64,000 bases of DNA from Bulleidia sp963645035 (lineage in GTDB: Bacteria > Bacillota_I > Bacilli_A > Erysipelotrichales > Erysipelotrichaceae), in NCBI GenBank assembly GCA_963645035.1, contig CAVIQY010000002.1, positions 3,933-67,932 of the forward strand. Direction: 5' to 3'. Positions 16,869 through 23,900 of the stretch are shown in pieces. Each line of letters opens with the position of its first letter. Within the stretch, counting starts at the first letter, position 1. The position numbers and the translations under genes are program-made. Below the pieces are notes generated by a model that searched no databases, was not told the origin of the DNA, and saw nothing but the letters and a program-made list of their open reading frames with translations.

Positions 16869-19049
16869 TTATTGAATCTTCTTTTTCTTGTAGTAAGTTG
16901 TACCACCGATAGCGGCTAATAGGATAACTACAATTAATGCAACAGTAGTATTTCCATTTCCAAAGATACTACCTGTTTCGCTTGACTCTTCTACTTGTGC
17001 TTCACTATATACAGCAATAAGTTCTAGATCTTCTGTTAAAGAATCAGCTTTCAATGTTTCACCATCAACGTTGATATTTTCAGGAACGTTTTGCCATTCT
17101 ACAAATGCTTTACCTTCGACACTAGGAGCTTGTAATTCAAATACATCTATTGAATAAAATTCCATTTGTTGTGTGTCTAATACATTACCTTCTTCATCAA
17201 CTAGATTTATCGTAACTATATGGATTTCTTCAGCTAAAGGCATGTCGTTATCACTATCTGTATAAACAACAGTTAATTCAATATCTTCTGTTAAGTTATT
17301 TGATGTAATTACATCGTTATCTACTGTTAATCCTTCAGGAACATAACGCCATTCTACAAATGTTCTATTATCAATAGCTGGTGCTAGTAATGAGAATGTT
17401 TCGTTAGCATTAAATGATAGTGTTTCTGTTTCAGTCCATGTACCAGATTCGTTTGTTTTATTTAATGTAACAGTACGCGTTTCTATTTCAGGATCTTCTG
17501 TAGTTTCTGCTGTTTCTGTAGCTTCAACTAGAGCACCTTCAGTAGGGGTAGTTTCATTAAGCAAGTTATCTTGATTACTAGCTTCAGCAACAATTACACC
17601 ACTTGTTCCTTCTTTAATGGATATTGTTTTAGCACTATCATCATAAACAATTTCGTTCTTTCCAAATGGATTGCCATTTAAGAAATAAACATTTTGCATA
17701 TCACTATTTTGATTTTTAGCCATTACACGATTACCAGTAATAACTAGTCCAACACGACTAGACGCATCAGGGGCACTAAGAATATATGCATCTGAAGCAA
17801 TACCAGTCTGTAAGCATAAATCAGTATCTGTATTTGATTCTAAGTTATGATTGTTTTGAATAATGACTTTACCTTTTAGGTTAATATCATCTAAAGAATC
17901 AATATAAACTGCACCATAATCTTCATCTTCAATTGTGTTATTTTCAATAGTTGAGTTTTCAAGAGTGAAGTTATCATTATCTACATTAATTACACCTGAT
18001 TCACAAGTGTTATTTGTGAAAGTACAATTAGATATAACGATATTTTCTTGTGCTATTTTGATGATTTGTCCTTCAGTAGCGACATTATCATTGAATGTAA
18101 GACCACTGATTTTTCCTTTGTTTGTAGTAAATACAACAGAATTACATCTAATTGCTGCAGCGTTAGAAATATATTTATTTTTATTACCAGTGATATAGCT
18201 GTTGCATTTATCGGAAACTACTTCAAAATCTGTATGGAAGAAGTACATTGCACCACCACTACTTTTAGAAACGTTATAGGCAAAAGAACTGTTATCCATA
18301 GTTACTTTTGTATGTAAATCATCAGAATAAAGACCACCACCATAGTAAGCATAATTGTTAGAAATAGTAGAATCACACATTTTAATCGTAGCGTATTCAT
18401 CATCAGCGTAGATACCACCACCATTGACTTCTGCTATGTTATAGCAAATTTTTGTGGCAGTCATATCAACGGTGTCATTATCACCATCCATATAAATCGC
18501 ACCACCATAACCATCAGATCCTAATGATTTTACAGAGTTATTACCAGCAATTGATACAAAGTATAAATTAAGAGTAGAACCTGCTTTCATGTGGATACCA
18601 CCAGCACCGTTAGAGCTATAACCACCAGTAATTAAACCACCTGATTGAATTGTTACATCTTTATAATCTTCAGAATCGAAGCCATCATAACCTTTAAATG
18701 TAAAATTTGTATAAGAGGCTAGGGCACCATTTAAATTTAGCTTTGAATTTTCTTTAAGTATAATTACTTCACCATTTGTTTTTGAACTAGTTAAATTTCT
18801 TGAAATCTTATGACCATTCATTTCAACTGTAGCTTTTTTGCCTTCGTCTAAAACTAAACGACTTGAAATGTTCCAATCACATTGCATTACAATAGGTTCG
18901 CCATTTTGTGCAGCATTCCATGCTGCATCAATGGATGTGTAAGACATTTTTCCATCACTACTTGTAGCATAAACTGTTTCTGCTTTAGCAATGATAGGTG
19001 AAAAGAATAAGCCTAAGGCAATTAAAATCGTATTTATCTTCTTAATCAT
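16869..19049 (-). CDS. Secreted beta-helix protein, paralogue with two C-terminal repeats
   Basis: This 726-residue protein matches the neighbouring 668-residue one along its length. It has a signal peptide (about 1-23), a first strand block with MQCDWNISSRLVL, a beta-helix to about residue 455, and a membrane anchor with the tail YYKKKKIQ. Its extra length comes from a second InlB-like repeat: one ends LTVVYT and one ends LIAVYS. The number of these modules thus differs between copies. RBS AAAGAGG precedes the ATG. It probably arose by tandem duplication. Function is unknown; surface exposure is inferred from signal and anchor. Confidence 0.8.
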   Translation of the reverse strand: MIKKINTILIALGLFFSPIIAKAETVYATSSDGKMSYTSIDAAWNAAQNGEPIVMQCDWNISSRLVLDEGKKATVEMNGHKISRNLTSSKTNGEVIILKENSKLNLNGALASYTNFTFKGYDGFDSEDYKDVTIQSGGLITGGYSSNGAGGIHMKAGSTLNLYFVSIAGNNSVKSLGSDGYGGAIYMDGDNDTVDMTATKICYNIAEVNGGGIYADDEYATIKMCDSTISNNYAYYGGGLYSDDLHTKVTMDNSSFAYNVSKSSGGAMYFFHTDFEVVSDKCNSYITGNKNKYISNAAAIRCNSVVFTTNKGKISGLTFNDNVATEGQIIKIAQENIVISNCTFTNNTCESGVINVDNDNFTLENSTIENNTIEDEDYGAVYIDSLDDINLKGKVIIQNNHNLESNTDTDLCLQTGIASDAYILSAPDASSRVGLVITGNRVMAKNQNSDMQNVYFLNGNPFGKNEIVYDDSAKTISIKEGTSGVIVAEASNQDNLLNETTPTEGALVEATETAETTEDPEIETRTVTLNKTNESGTWTETETLSFNANETFSLLAPAIDNRTFVEWRYVPEGLTVDNDVITSNNLTEDIELTVVYTDSDNDMPLAEEIHIVTINLVDEEGNVLDTQQMEFYSIDVFELQAPSVEGKAFVEWQNVPENINVDGETLKADSLTEDLELIAVYSEAQVEESSETGSIFGNGNTTVALIVVILLAAIGGTTYYKKKKIQ

Positions 19050-19071
19050 TTGAATACCTCTTTCTTTTTGA

Positions 19072-19480
19072 TTATTGAATTTTTTCTTGTAATAAGTTAG
19101 TCAGCCAAACGTAATGAATAGACTAATTATGATTAGTGTAACAGTAGTATTTTCTTTGCCAAAAATACTTCCTGCTATACTTGATTCTTCATTTTATACA
19201 GCTGTGAGTTATAAATCTTCAGCTAAATTTCTTGAAATTTTATTATCATTCGTTTCAATCGAGATAATTTACCTTCGCCTAATATTAAACGACTTGAAAG
19301 GTTCCAATCGGCTTGCATAATGTTACGTTTACTATTTTTAGTAGCGTACCATGCGTCATCGATTGAAGTGTAAGACTTTTTCCCATCATTACTATTTGCA
19401 TAAATAATTTCTGCTTTTACGCAAAATGATGATAGAAATATACCGATTATCATTAGGATATTAGAGACTATTCTATTCAT
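19072..19480 (-). pseudogene. Third beta-helix paralogue, collapsed by an internal deletion
   Basis: The 5' part keeps the signal peptide and the DGKKSYTSIDDAW.. and QADWNLSSRLILGEG blocks. A frameshift follows; in the next frame NKISRNL is joined directly to AEDL.LTAV, which in the intact copies lie roughly 550 residues apart. The tail GSIFGKENTTVTLI and LTYYKKK then match the membrane anchor. In-frame stops interrupt this tail (for example after EDL, after TAV and within the anchor), and one base is missing just before the ancestral stop. The whole beta-helix is gone, so this is a dead remnant with both ends preserved. Confidence 0.85.
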
Positions 19481-19497
19481 ATATTTATCCCTCTTTA

Positions 19498-19503
19498 ATT
19501 ATA
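19498..19503 (-). promoter_or_regulatory. Possible -10 box upstream of the beta-helix cluster
   Basis: A TATAAT on the minus strand (19503-19498) lies 17 bases before the ATG of the pseudogene, with GAGGG as ribosome site. No good -35 box is seen. It may once have served the whole three-gene array. Confidence 0.35.
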
Positions 19504-19578
19504 CTCTATATAATAAGGATAGACTATAACTTTTTAGGACATGTTCTGTTGTGAATTTCTGCGATTTTATGCATAAAA

Positions 19579-19660
19579 AAATCTCAGTAGTGGGGATTAC
19601 TGAGATTTCATCTTTCTATGATAAGAAAGGGAGGGAGTCAGGTGTGTTAGTTCATCTGAC
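19579..19660 (-). other. Three-hairpin element ending in a minus-strand terminator
   Basis: A perfect 11-bp stem (19579-19589 with 19598-19608) is followed on the minus strand by seven T, so it should terminate leftward transcripts. Two further short stems lie beside it: CTTTCT/AGAAAG (19612-19629) and GTCAG/CTGAC (19637-19660). No leftward gene ends here: the next minus-strand gene upstream ends at 20458, beyond the metallo-hydrolase on the opposite strand. The rest of 19481-19752 holds no gene I can support. Confidence 0.5.
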
Positions 19661-19752
19661 AGTTATTAGGATACAGCAAATGAATGAAAGAAAAGTGCAT
19701 TCTATGTGAACGATTTGTGAAGAATTTTGTGAATTTATGTTACATTAGTGTT

Positions 19753-20469
19753 ATGAATAAATTTAGTGAACGTATATATTACATGATGCATGATGATACA
19801 AATGATGAGCCTTATCTTTTCTATATCAAAGGAGACCGTTTTAGTATTCAAATTGATGCTGGTAATTCTCCAAAAAGTTTTAGAAAATTTGAAGAAATCC
19901 AAGAAACAGAACATCTAGATCAACCTAGTTTACTTGTATTAACACATTGGCATTGGGATCATACATTTGGTTTAGTAAGTGCTAAATGTCCTGTTTTAGC
20001 GACGAAGAAAACGCAAGAATATTTAAATGAAGTCCATAATTGGAAATGGACAGAAGAAGAGATGCAAGAAAGAATTAAACAAAAAAAGGATATTCCTTTC
20101 TGCTATGAAAAAATGCATGTAGAATATCCAGATATTTCTAAAATTCAGACAAGAAGTGCTGATATTGTGATTGATTCAACTGTATCAATAGATTTAGGTG
20201 GTATCACTTGTAAGCTTATTCCACACGATTCGCCACATACTAGAGATGCGCTATTCATCTATATTCCTAGTGAGAAAGTACTTATTGGTGGCGATGCTGA
20301 GTATGAAGACTATTACGATAATGATTCAAAATATGATTTGAGTCGTTTAAGAGATTTTATTTCTTTTGTTTCATCAATTGATTTTGAATACTATCTTCAT
20401 GGCCATGATGATCTCTATCTAACAAAACAACAATTGCTAGATAAGCTTAATGCTCATCTAGTGTTCTAG
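19753..20469 (+). CDS. Metallo-beta-lactamase-fold hydrolase
   Basis: I start the gene at the ATG at 19753 (MNKFSERIYYMMHDD); the frame is open upstream to 19684, but those codons do not resemble the family. The 238-residue product has the zinc motif THWHWDH, a later KLIPHDSPHTRD and GGDAEY, and a final HGHDD, as in glyoxalase II-like MBL hydrolases. Its substrate is not evident. A possible -10 box (TGTTACATT) sits 6 bases before the ATG, and no ribosome site is visible, so the start is uncertain. Its 3' end overlaps the convergent PrsW-like gene by 12 bp. Confidence 0.8.
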   Translation: MNKFSERIYYMMHDDTNDEPYLFYIKGDRFSIQIDAGNSPKSFRKFEEIQETEHLDQPSLLVLTHWHWDHTFGLVSAKCPVLATKKTQEYLNEVHNWKWTEEEMQERIKQKKDIPFCYEKMHVEYPDISKIQTRSADIVIDSTVSIDLGGITCKLIPHDSPHTRDALFIYIPSEKVLIGGDAEYEDYYDNDSKYDLSRLRDFISFVSSIDFEYYLHGHDDLYLTKQQLLDKLNAHLVF

Positions 20470-21105
20470 GTTATCTTTTTTAAGATAACCATCTTTTTTT
20501 AAGAAGAAAAGAATTGGGATATACGTTAGTATTGGTAGAACAATGCCAGTATAAGGATTAGCTGATTGTACTAAGCTATTATAAATAGCGTGATAAATGA
20601 TAGAAATAGATAATACTGCAAATAATCCTGTATAAAGTAATTTCTTTTGTGTTTTGATATAAATTAGTCCATTACCAATAATTAGACAACAAACTCCATG
20701 CATAAGTGCTGATCCAAAACCTCGAATAAATGCCCAAAGAATAGAAACACTATCTACATAGATGACTAGAGACCATACATTTTCTAATAAAGCAAAACCT
20801 ATACCAATAGCCATAGATATCCCTAAGATATCTTGTTTATTATTAGAAATAAATAAGGCATAAAAGGCAATAGGAATCGCTTTTAATATTTCTTCAATAA
20901 TTGGTGTAATTGTTGTTGTGGCATAAATCCAATCTTCTGTAATGGAATAGGCAATAATCGGATTAATTTCTGATGCTAAAAGACAAACGGTCATTCCTAA
21001 TATTAAGAAAAGAACTAATCTTTTTGACTTTTTTTCTAATAGCCAAGTCATCATAAATAAAGGAATCGTCATGGAGATAAATAAGATATAAACTAAATTT
21101 TCCAT
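20458..21105 (-). CDS. PrsW-like intramembrane metalloprotease
   Basis: Starting at the ATG at 21105 (ribosome site AAGGAG), this 215-residue protein has about seven membrane segments. The family's signature residues are visible: EEILK in PIIEEILKAIP, the second-helix glutamate in GFALLENVW, and histidines in GSALMHGVCC and YHAIYN. PrsW of Bacillus subtilis makes the first cut in the anti-sigma factor RsiW. Here no sigma or anti-sigma gene is adjacent, so the target is unknown. It overlaps the preceding membrane-protein gene by 13 bp, which suggests coupled synthesis. Confidence 0.82.
   Translation of the reverse strand: MENLVYILFISMTIPLFMMTWLLEKKSKRLVLFLILGMTVCLLASEINPIIAYSITEDWIYATTTITPIIEEILKAIPIAFYALFISNNKQDILGISMAIGIGFALLENVWSLVIYVDSVSILWAFIRGFGSALMHGVCCLIIGNGLIYIKTQKKLLYTGLFAVLSISIIYHAIYNSLVQSANPYTGIVLPILTYIPILFFLKKDGYLKKDNLEH
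20469..20500 (+). terminator. Terminator of the metallo-hydrolase gene
   Basis: GGTTATCTT (20469-20477) pairs with AAGATAACC (20482-20490), followed by seven T. The whole element lies inside the 3' coding end of the opposite-strand gene. Confidence 0.8.
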
Positions 21106-21737
21106 TGTTTTAAACTCCTTGCGATAAAGTGAGTAAGCAAAAGACAAAATAATATTGTTAAAATACAAGATAGCGTTGGTTTATTTTCTAATATTTGTGT
21201 GTTCATACCAAAACAGGCTAGTATCGATATGATAGATATTAGGATATTACATGGCTTAACTAATTTTAAAAATAAGAAATTCATATCTGGTAATAAGACT
21301 TGCTTAAAACTGTAATAAGAAGAAAATGCAATGGGAACAGTTAAAATTGCGTAAACAATTTTTAATGTGTCATTTGTCGCAAGATGAATATTTCTTAACA
21401 TTAGTCCTACAACACAAATCGGTCCTAATAATGCCAAAAGGCGATACTTTCTTAAATCTTTTGATTCATCATCCATGATATGATTCATTACCCCGTAATT
21501 TGCAGAAGCTAAAAAGAGGAATGATCCAAATGTACATACATATTTCAAATTAAATCCTTCAGGTAATGATCCAAAAGAATAGATTGTAACGATAGAGTAG
21601 AGCTTGCCTAATGCGTAACAACCTATAGCCGCAATAAATATTTTTAAATATAGAGCAACTCTTTTTTTGTAAATTTTAAATAATAAATATAAAAAACAAG
21701 AACTAATTCCAAAAAATGTTATCCAATCTTCTGTCAT
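21093..21737 (-). CDS. Seven-helix membrane protein of unknown function
   Basis: From the ATG at 21737 (AAAGGAATTCAT upstream) the product is 214 residues with about seven hydrophobic segments and short charged loops. The layout resembles membrane sensor modules found at the N-terminus of some kinases, but no kinase or other catalytic domain follows. I do not recognise a named family. The 13-bp overlap with the PrsW-like gene makes a functional pair likely, for example as a partner or substrate presenter of the protease; that is inference only. Confidence 0.7.
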   Translation of the reverse strand: MTEDWITFFGISSCFLYLLFKIYKKRVALYLKIFIAAIGCYALGKLYSIVTIYSFGSLPEGFNLKYVCTFGSFLFLASANYGVMNHIMDDESKDLRKYRLLALLGPICVVGLMLRNIHLATNDTLKIVYAILTVPIAFSSYYSFKQVLLPDMNFLFLKLVKPCNILISIISILACFGMNTQILENKPTLSCILTILFCLLLTHFIARSLKQWKI

Positions 21738-21828
21738 ATGAATTCCTTTCACTCTTATCATTTTAACGAAATATAGGAAAAAACATATATTGTGAAATTA
21801 TGTGAATACTTCACTTTTTGAAAAATCA

Positions 21829-21837
21829 TGTTATACT
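21829..21837 (+). promoter_or_regulatory. Extended -10 promoter before the small ORF
   Basis: TGTTATACT (TGn plus TATACT) lies 27-29 bases before the small gene. There is no good -35 box, as is usual for extended -10 promoters. Confidence 0.5.
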
Positions 21838-21866
21838 ATAGTCACTGGTAACACAGAAAGGACATG

Positions 21867-22046
21867 ATGATATATATGAGAAACATCAATGATTTAACCA
21901 TGTGTATGGTTGATTATGAGACCGATGTTTCTGTAGTTCGTGAATTTATGACGAACATTGAGTTTCAAAAACTTTTAGATGAAGAACGAAACGGAAATAT
22001 CCGTATCGTCAATCATACAGAACTAGGTTTCACAGAGAAGGTGTAA
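21867..22046 (+). CDS. Small hydrophilic protein, function unknown
   Basis: An ORF of 59 codons follows AAAGGA (21857-21862). ATGs at 21864, 21867 and 21876 are possible, and spacing favours 21867. The product is acidic and soluble, with no membrane segment or recognised motif. It has its own extended -10 promoter, and a terminator whose stem overlaps the last codons, so it looks like an independent transcription unit of about 200 bases. It precedes comFA on the same strand. No homologue is known to me. Confidence 0.5.
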   Translation: MIYMRNINDLTMCMVDYETDVSVVREFMTNIEFQKLLDEERNGNIRIVNHTELGFTEKV

Positions 22047-22061
22047 AAGCCTTCTTTTTTT
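22036..22061 (+). terminator. Terminator overlapping the end of the small ORF
   Basis: AGAAGG (22036-22041) pairs with CCTTCT (22050-22055), followed by a T tract. The stop codon lies in the loop. Confidence 0.7.
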
Positions 22062-22087
22062 AATTTTCTTTAGAAAAAGTGGGGAGA

Positions 22088-23266
22088 ATGCATAAAAATT
22101 ACGAATTATATATATGTATGAGATGTCCAAGATGTTTAAATGAAGATCCTGCATATTTTTATAAAGGAATAAAAGGATATTATTGTCGTAAATGTATTTC
22201 TTTTTCCCGTATTTGTATTGAAGATACGATGGAGGAAGTATCTTTAGAATCACCACAAAGTCATAGTGAAGAATATACATTAGAATATCCTCTTACTAAT
22301 GAACAAAGAAGAATTAGTGCAATTTGCGCAAGTAAAATTGAAGAAACTGATATTTTAATTCATGCCGTAACGGGTGCTGGAAAGACAGAATTAGTCGTAG
22401 AAACAATTTCTAAAATGTTAAGAATGAAGAAAAAAGTATGTTTTGCGATAGCGAGAAGACAAGTTGTATTAGAACTAGCAGAACGGTTTAGAACAATTTT
22501 TCCTTATGCAAATGTAGTAGAAGTATGTGGTGGCCATACAAGTGTGTTAGATGGCGATTTAATTGTATGTACAACGCATCAACTTTATCGCTATTACAAC
22601 GCTTTTGATTTGTTAATTCTAGATGAACCAGATGCTTTTCCATTTTATGGTAATGATGTATTACATGGGATTGCGTCAACAGCGTGTACAAAACACCATA
22701 TTTATTTAACTGCTACACCAGATGAAACATTATTAAAGAAAGTAAATGAAGGTAGTTTATATGTCTTAAATTTAGATGAAAGACCTCATAAACATCCACT
22801 ACCTGTACCACGTATTTCTAATCATTTCTTTATTGGAAGAATAGTTTCATTAATACGTTGGATTCATGAATTTAGCGGTACACCAAGAATGATCTTTATG
22901 CCAACAATAGCGATGGCGAAAAGGATGTATCTATTTTTATCACGATTTATGAATGTGTATTTATGTACAAGTAAAACAAAAGATAGAGATCAAGTGATTG
23001 AAGATTTTAGAAATAATCCTGAAGGAATATGTATTTGTACAACTGTTTTAGAAAGAGGAGTAACAATAAAAAACGTCAATATATGCATATATTTAGCTGA
23101 CCATCATGTATTTAACGAAGCTGCTTTAATCCAAATGGCTGGAAGAGCAGGAAGAAATTTTCATTATCCTAAAGGAGATGTCTTATTGATTACTTCTAAG
23201 AAAAGTGAAGTGGTAGATAAATGTATACAAGAAATAGAAAGGGCAAATACAGCATGCAATGTTTAA
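22088..23266 (+). CDS. comFA: ComFA-like DNA helicase/translocase
   Basis: The protein (392 residues from the ATG at 22088) begins with a four-cysteine zinc finger (CPRC then CRKC), followed by a superfamily 2 helicase core. The Walker A loop is TGAGKTEL, the Walker B/DEAD box is LDEPDAF, motif III is TATPDE, and the C-terminal motif is QMAGRAGR. ComFA drives single-stranded DNA import during transformation. The start is uncertain: GGGGAG lies only one base before ATG 22088, and GTG 22079 or ATG 22118 are alternatives. It overlaps comFC by 13 bp. Confidence 0.9.
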   Translation: MHKNYELYICMRCPRCLNEDPAYFYKGIKGYYCRKCISFSRICIEDTMEEVSLESPQSHSEEYTLEYPLTNEQRRISAICASKIEETDILIHAVTGAGKTELVVETISKMLRMKKKVCFAIARRQVVLELAERFRTIFPYANVVEVCGGHTSVLDGDLIVCTTHQLYRYYNAFDLLILDEPDAFPFYGNDVLHGIASTACTKHHIYLTATPDETLLKKVNEGSLYVLNLDERPHKHPLPVPRISNHFFIGRIVSLIRWIHEFSGTPRMIFMPTIAMAKRMYLFLSRFMNVYLCTSKTKDRDQVIEDFRNNPEGICICTTVLERGVTIKNVNICIYLADHHVFNEAALIQMAGRAGRNFHYPKGDVLLITSKKSEVVDKCIQEIERANTACNV

Positions 23267-23853
23267 TGTGTGGAAAAGATTTTTATGAAGAAGGTTCTTT
23301 ACAAGAACTATTATTTCAAGAAGATTTGTTGTGTGAAAAATGTCGTAGTGGTTGGCAAAGAAACAAAAAGAATGAACGTGTAGGAAAATATATGATGGAA
23401 TCTTCTTGGGTATATAACGATGCGTTTAAAACGTGTTTAATTCAATATAAAGAAGCAGGTGATGAAGCTTTAAAAGATATATTTTTATATCCCGTAAAAA
23501 AAGAAGTAAGGAAATATCTAAAAGGTTATACATTACTACTTATGCCTAGTACAAAAGAAAAGCTTGAACAAAGGGGATTCTCACATTTGAAGTATATGTT
23601 TTCTTGTTTGAAATTACCAATGCTAGAACCTTTTATAACAGAACAAAATCAAAAAGGTAAATCATTAAAAGAACGTAAAGAAATAACGAAAAGTATAACA
23701 TTAAAAGAAAATATTAAATTGCCATATAAGATTGCATTAGTAGATGATGTATACACAACAGGTTCTACAATTAAGGGAGCTTTAAATTGTATTGATACAA
23801 AAAAGCATAAAATAAAAATATATACGATTGCTAGAGTACCTATTGTTGCTTGA
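23254..23853 (+). CDS. comFC: ComFC-like phosphoribosyltransferase-fold protein
   Basis: From the ATG at 23254 the protein has 199 residues. It begins with a zinc ribbon (MQCLMCGKDF, later LLCEKCRSGW) and ends with the PRTase motif ALVDDVYTTGSTIKGA. This is the normal ComFC layout. The protein is needed for transformation, probably through contact with ComFA and DprA, and the reaction it performs is not well established. The start lies inside the end of comFA, so the two are translationally coupled. Other com genes are not in this window. Confidence 0.9.
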   Translation: MQCLMCGKDFYEEGSLQELLFQEDLLCEKCRSGWQRNKKNERVGKYMMESSWVYNDAFKTCLIQYKEAGDEALKDIFLYPVKKEVRKYLKGYTLLLMPSTKEKLEQRGFSHLKYMFSCLKLPMLEPFITEQNQKGKSLKERKEITKSITLKENIKLPYKIALVDDVYTTGSTIKGALNCIDTKKHKIKIYTIARVPIVA

Positions 23854-23875
23854 TTTGGGCTTTACAATGTATAAT
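23846..23875 (+). promoter_or_regulatory. Candidate secA promoter
   Basis: TTGCTT (23846-23851) and TATAAT (23870-23875) are 18 bp apart, with TG immediately before the -10 box. It starts in the last codons of comFC. Confidence 0.55.
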
Positions 23876-23900
23876 ATTATAGCTTTTTAGGAGGTTTTTT

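Noticed and set aside
14834..19049. Sortase-anchored LPXTG proteins
   Set aside because: No LPXTG-like motif lies before the C-terminal helix; ETGSIFGNG does not fit.
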